Source: Hypsibius dujardini
Lineage: Eukaryota; Tardigrada; Eutardigrada; Parachela; Hypsibiidae
Direction: 5' to 3'
DNA: 31,075 nt
NCBI GenBank assembly: GCA_001579985.1
Contig: LRSR01003206.1
Location: forward strand, 1 to 31,075
The translations under genes were made by a program, and so were the position numbers. The notes beneath the pieces were generated by a model. That model searched no databases and had not been told where the DNA came from. It was given only the letters and a program-made list of their open reading frames with translations. Below, in pieces: positions 30,853 to 31,075 of this stretch. Numbering within the stretch: the stretch's first letter is position 1; each line of letters starts with the position of its first letter.

Positions 30853-31075
30853 AGCTGCACTTGCAGATTGCATTTGTGTCGCAACCAGGAACCCTGTCAG
30901 ATTATCCTGTTTTTTTTCAACAATATTTTTTTTGCAATACATCAAAAGCTAAGAAAAATAAAGTCATTGATTATAACCTAAAACATTGGTAAGACTTTTC
31001 AAACTATTGCTGGCTTTGGAGAAGCGTTCGCATCCTTAGTAATTTACACCTAATACTTATATGGTATATGCAGTG
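30853..31075. other. Right edge, nothing recognised
   Basis: AT-rich, no gene or repeat recognised. Confidence 0.4.

Noticed and set aside
30743-31075. Right terminal inverted repeat of the maT-type element
   Set aside because: No reverse complement of the left flank (tacaggggccggcagc, near 29517) was found; only the coding-end inverted duplication is supported.

Overview
The window is nuclear DNA of an invertebrate animal. It contains multi-exon genes with short GT-AG introns (about 80-150 bp where nothing has inserted), metazoan-type receptor tyrosine kinases, a rhodopsin-family GPCR relic, and dense Ty3/gypsy, Tc1/mariner and foldback transposon remains. An ecdysozoan is likely. A tardigrade would fit, but that is a guess the sequence cannot settle.

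Layout. 1-5214 (minus): 5' part of a Ty3/gypsy LTR retrotransposon, running off the left edge. It has a probable LTR, a primer-binding site and a gag-pro-pol frame with one nonsense codon in reverse transcriptase. 5960-7719 (minus): a class-A GPCR pseudogene split by a 0.9-kb foldback/MULE-like element (6613-7511) with a 9-bp target duplication. 8133-8353: a palindromic MITE-like repeat. 8467-11410 (minus): gene A, a complete 7-exon receptor tyrosine kinase with a Ly6/uPAR (LU, three-finger) ectodomain. 12285-12882 (minus): a frameshifted globin-like relic. 15758-16709 (plus): a broken mariner-type transposase. 17908-23433 (plus): gene B, a complete 5-exon, 1173-residue receptor tyrosine kinase whose ectodomain is three tandem astacin-like domains, all without zinc ligands and catalytic glutamate. 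24214-24942 and 26388-27293 (minus): two degenerate LU-domain genes that end in a stalk and a hydrophobic tail instead of a kinase. 27631-28020 (minus): a broken fragment resembling an ANF-receptor N-terminus. 29666-30742 (plus): a DD37D (maT-type) transposase with two stops, followed by an inverted partial copy of its own 3' end.

How the parts relate. Genes A and B have nearly the same transmembrane, juxtamembrane and kinase module, with four kinase introns at identical positions and phases (1,1,0,2). Their ectodomains are unrelated: one LU domain against three pseudo-astacin domains. The LU relics downstream of B share gene A's LU domain, and one shares its stalk, but they end in a short hydrophobic tail. 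The cluster therefore looks like a local receptor family in which one kinase cassette was joined to different ligand-binding heads. The homology break sits just outside the membrane and inside an exon. Both kinases keep the glycine loop, [12 protein letters not shown] and DFG, so both are predicted active. The ligands are unknown.
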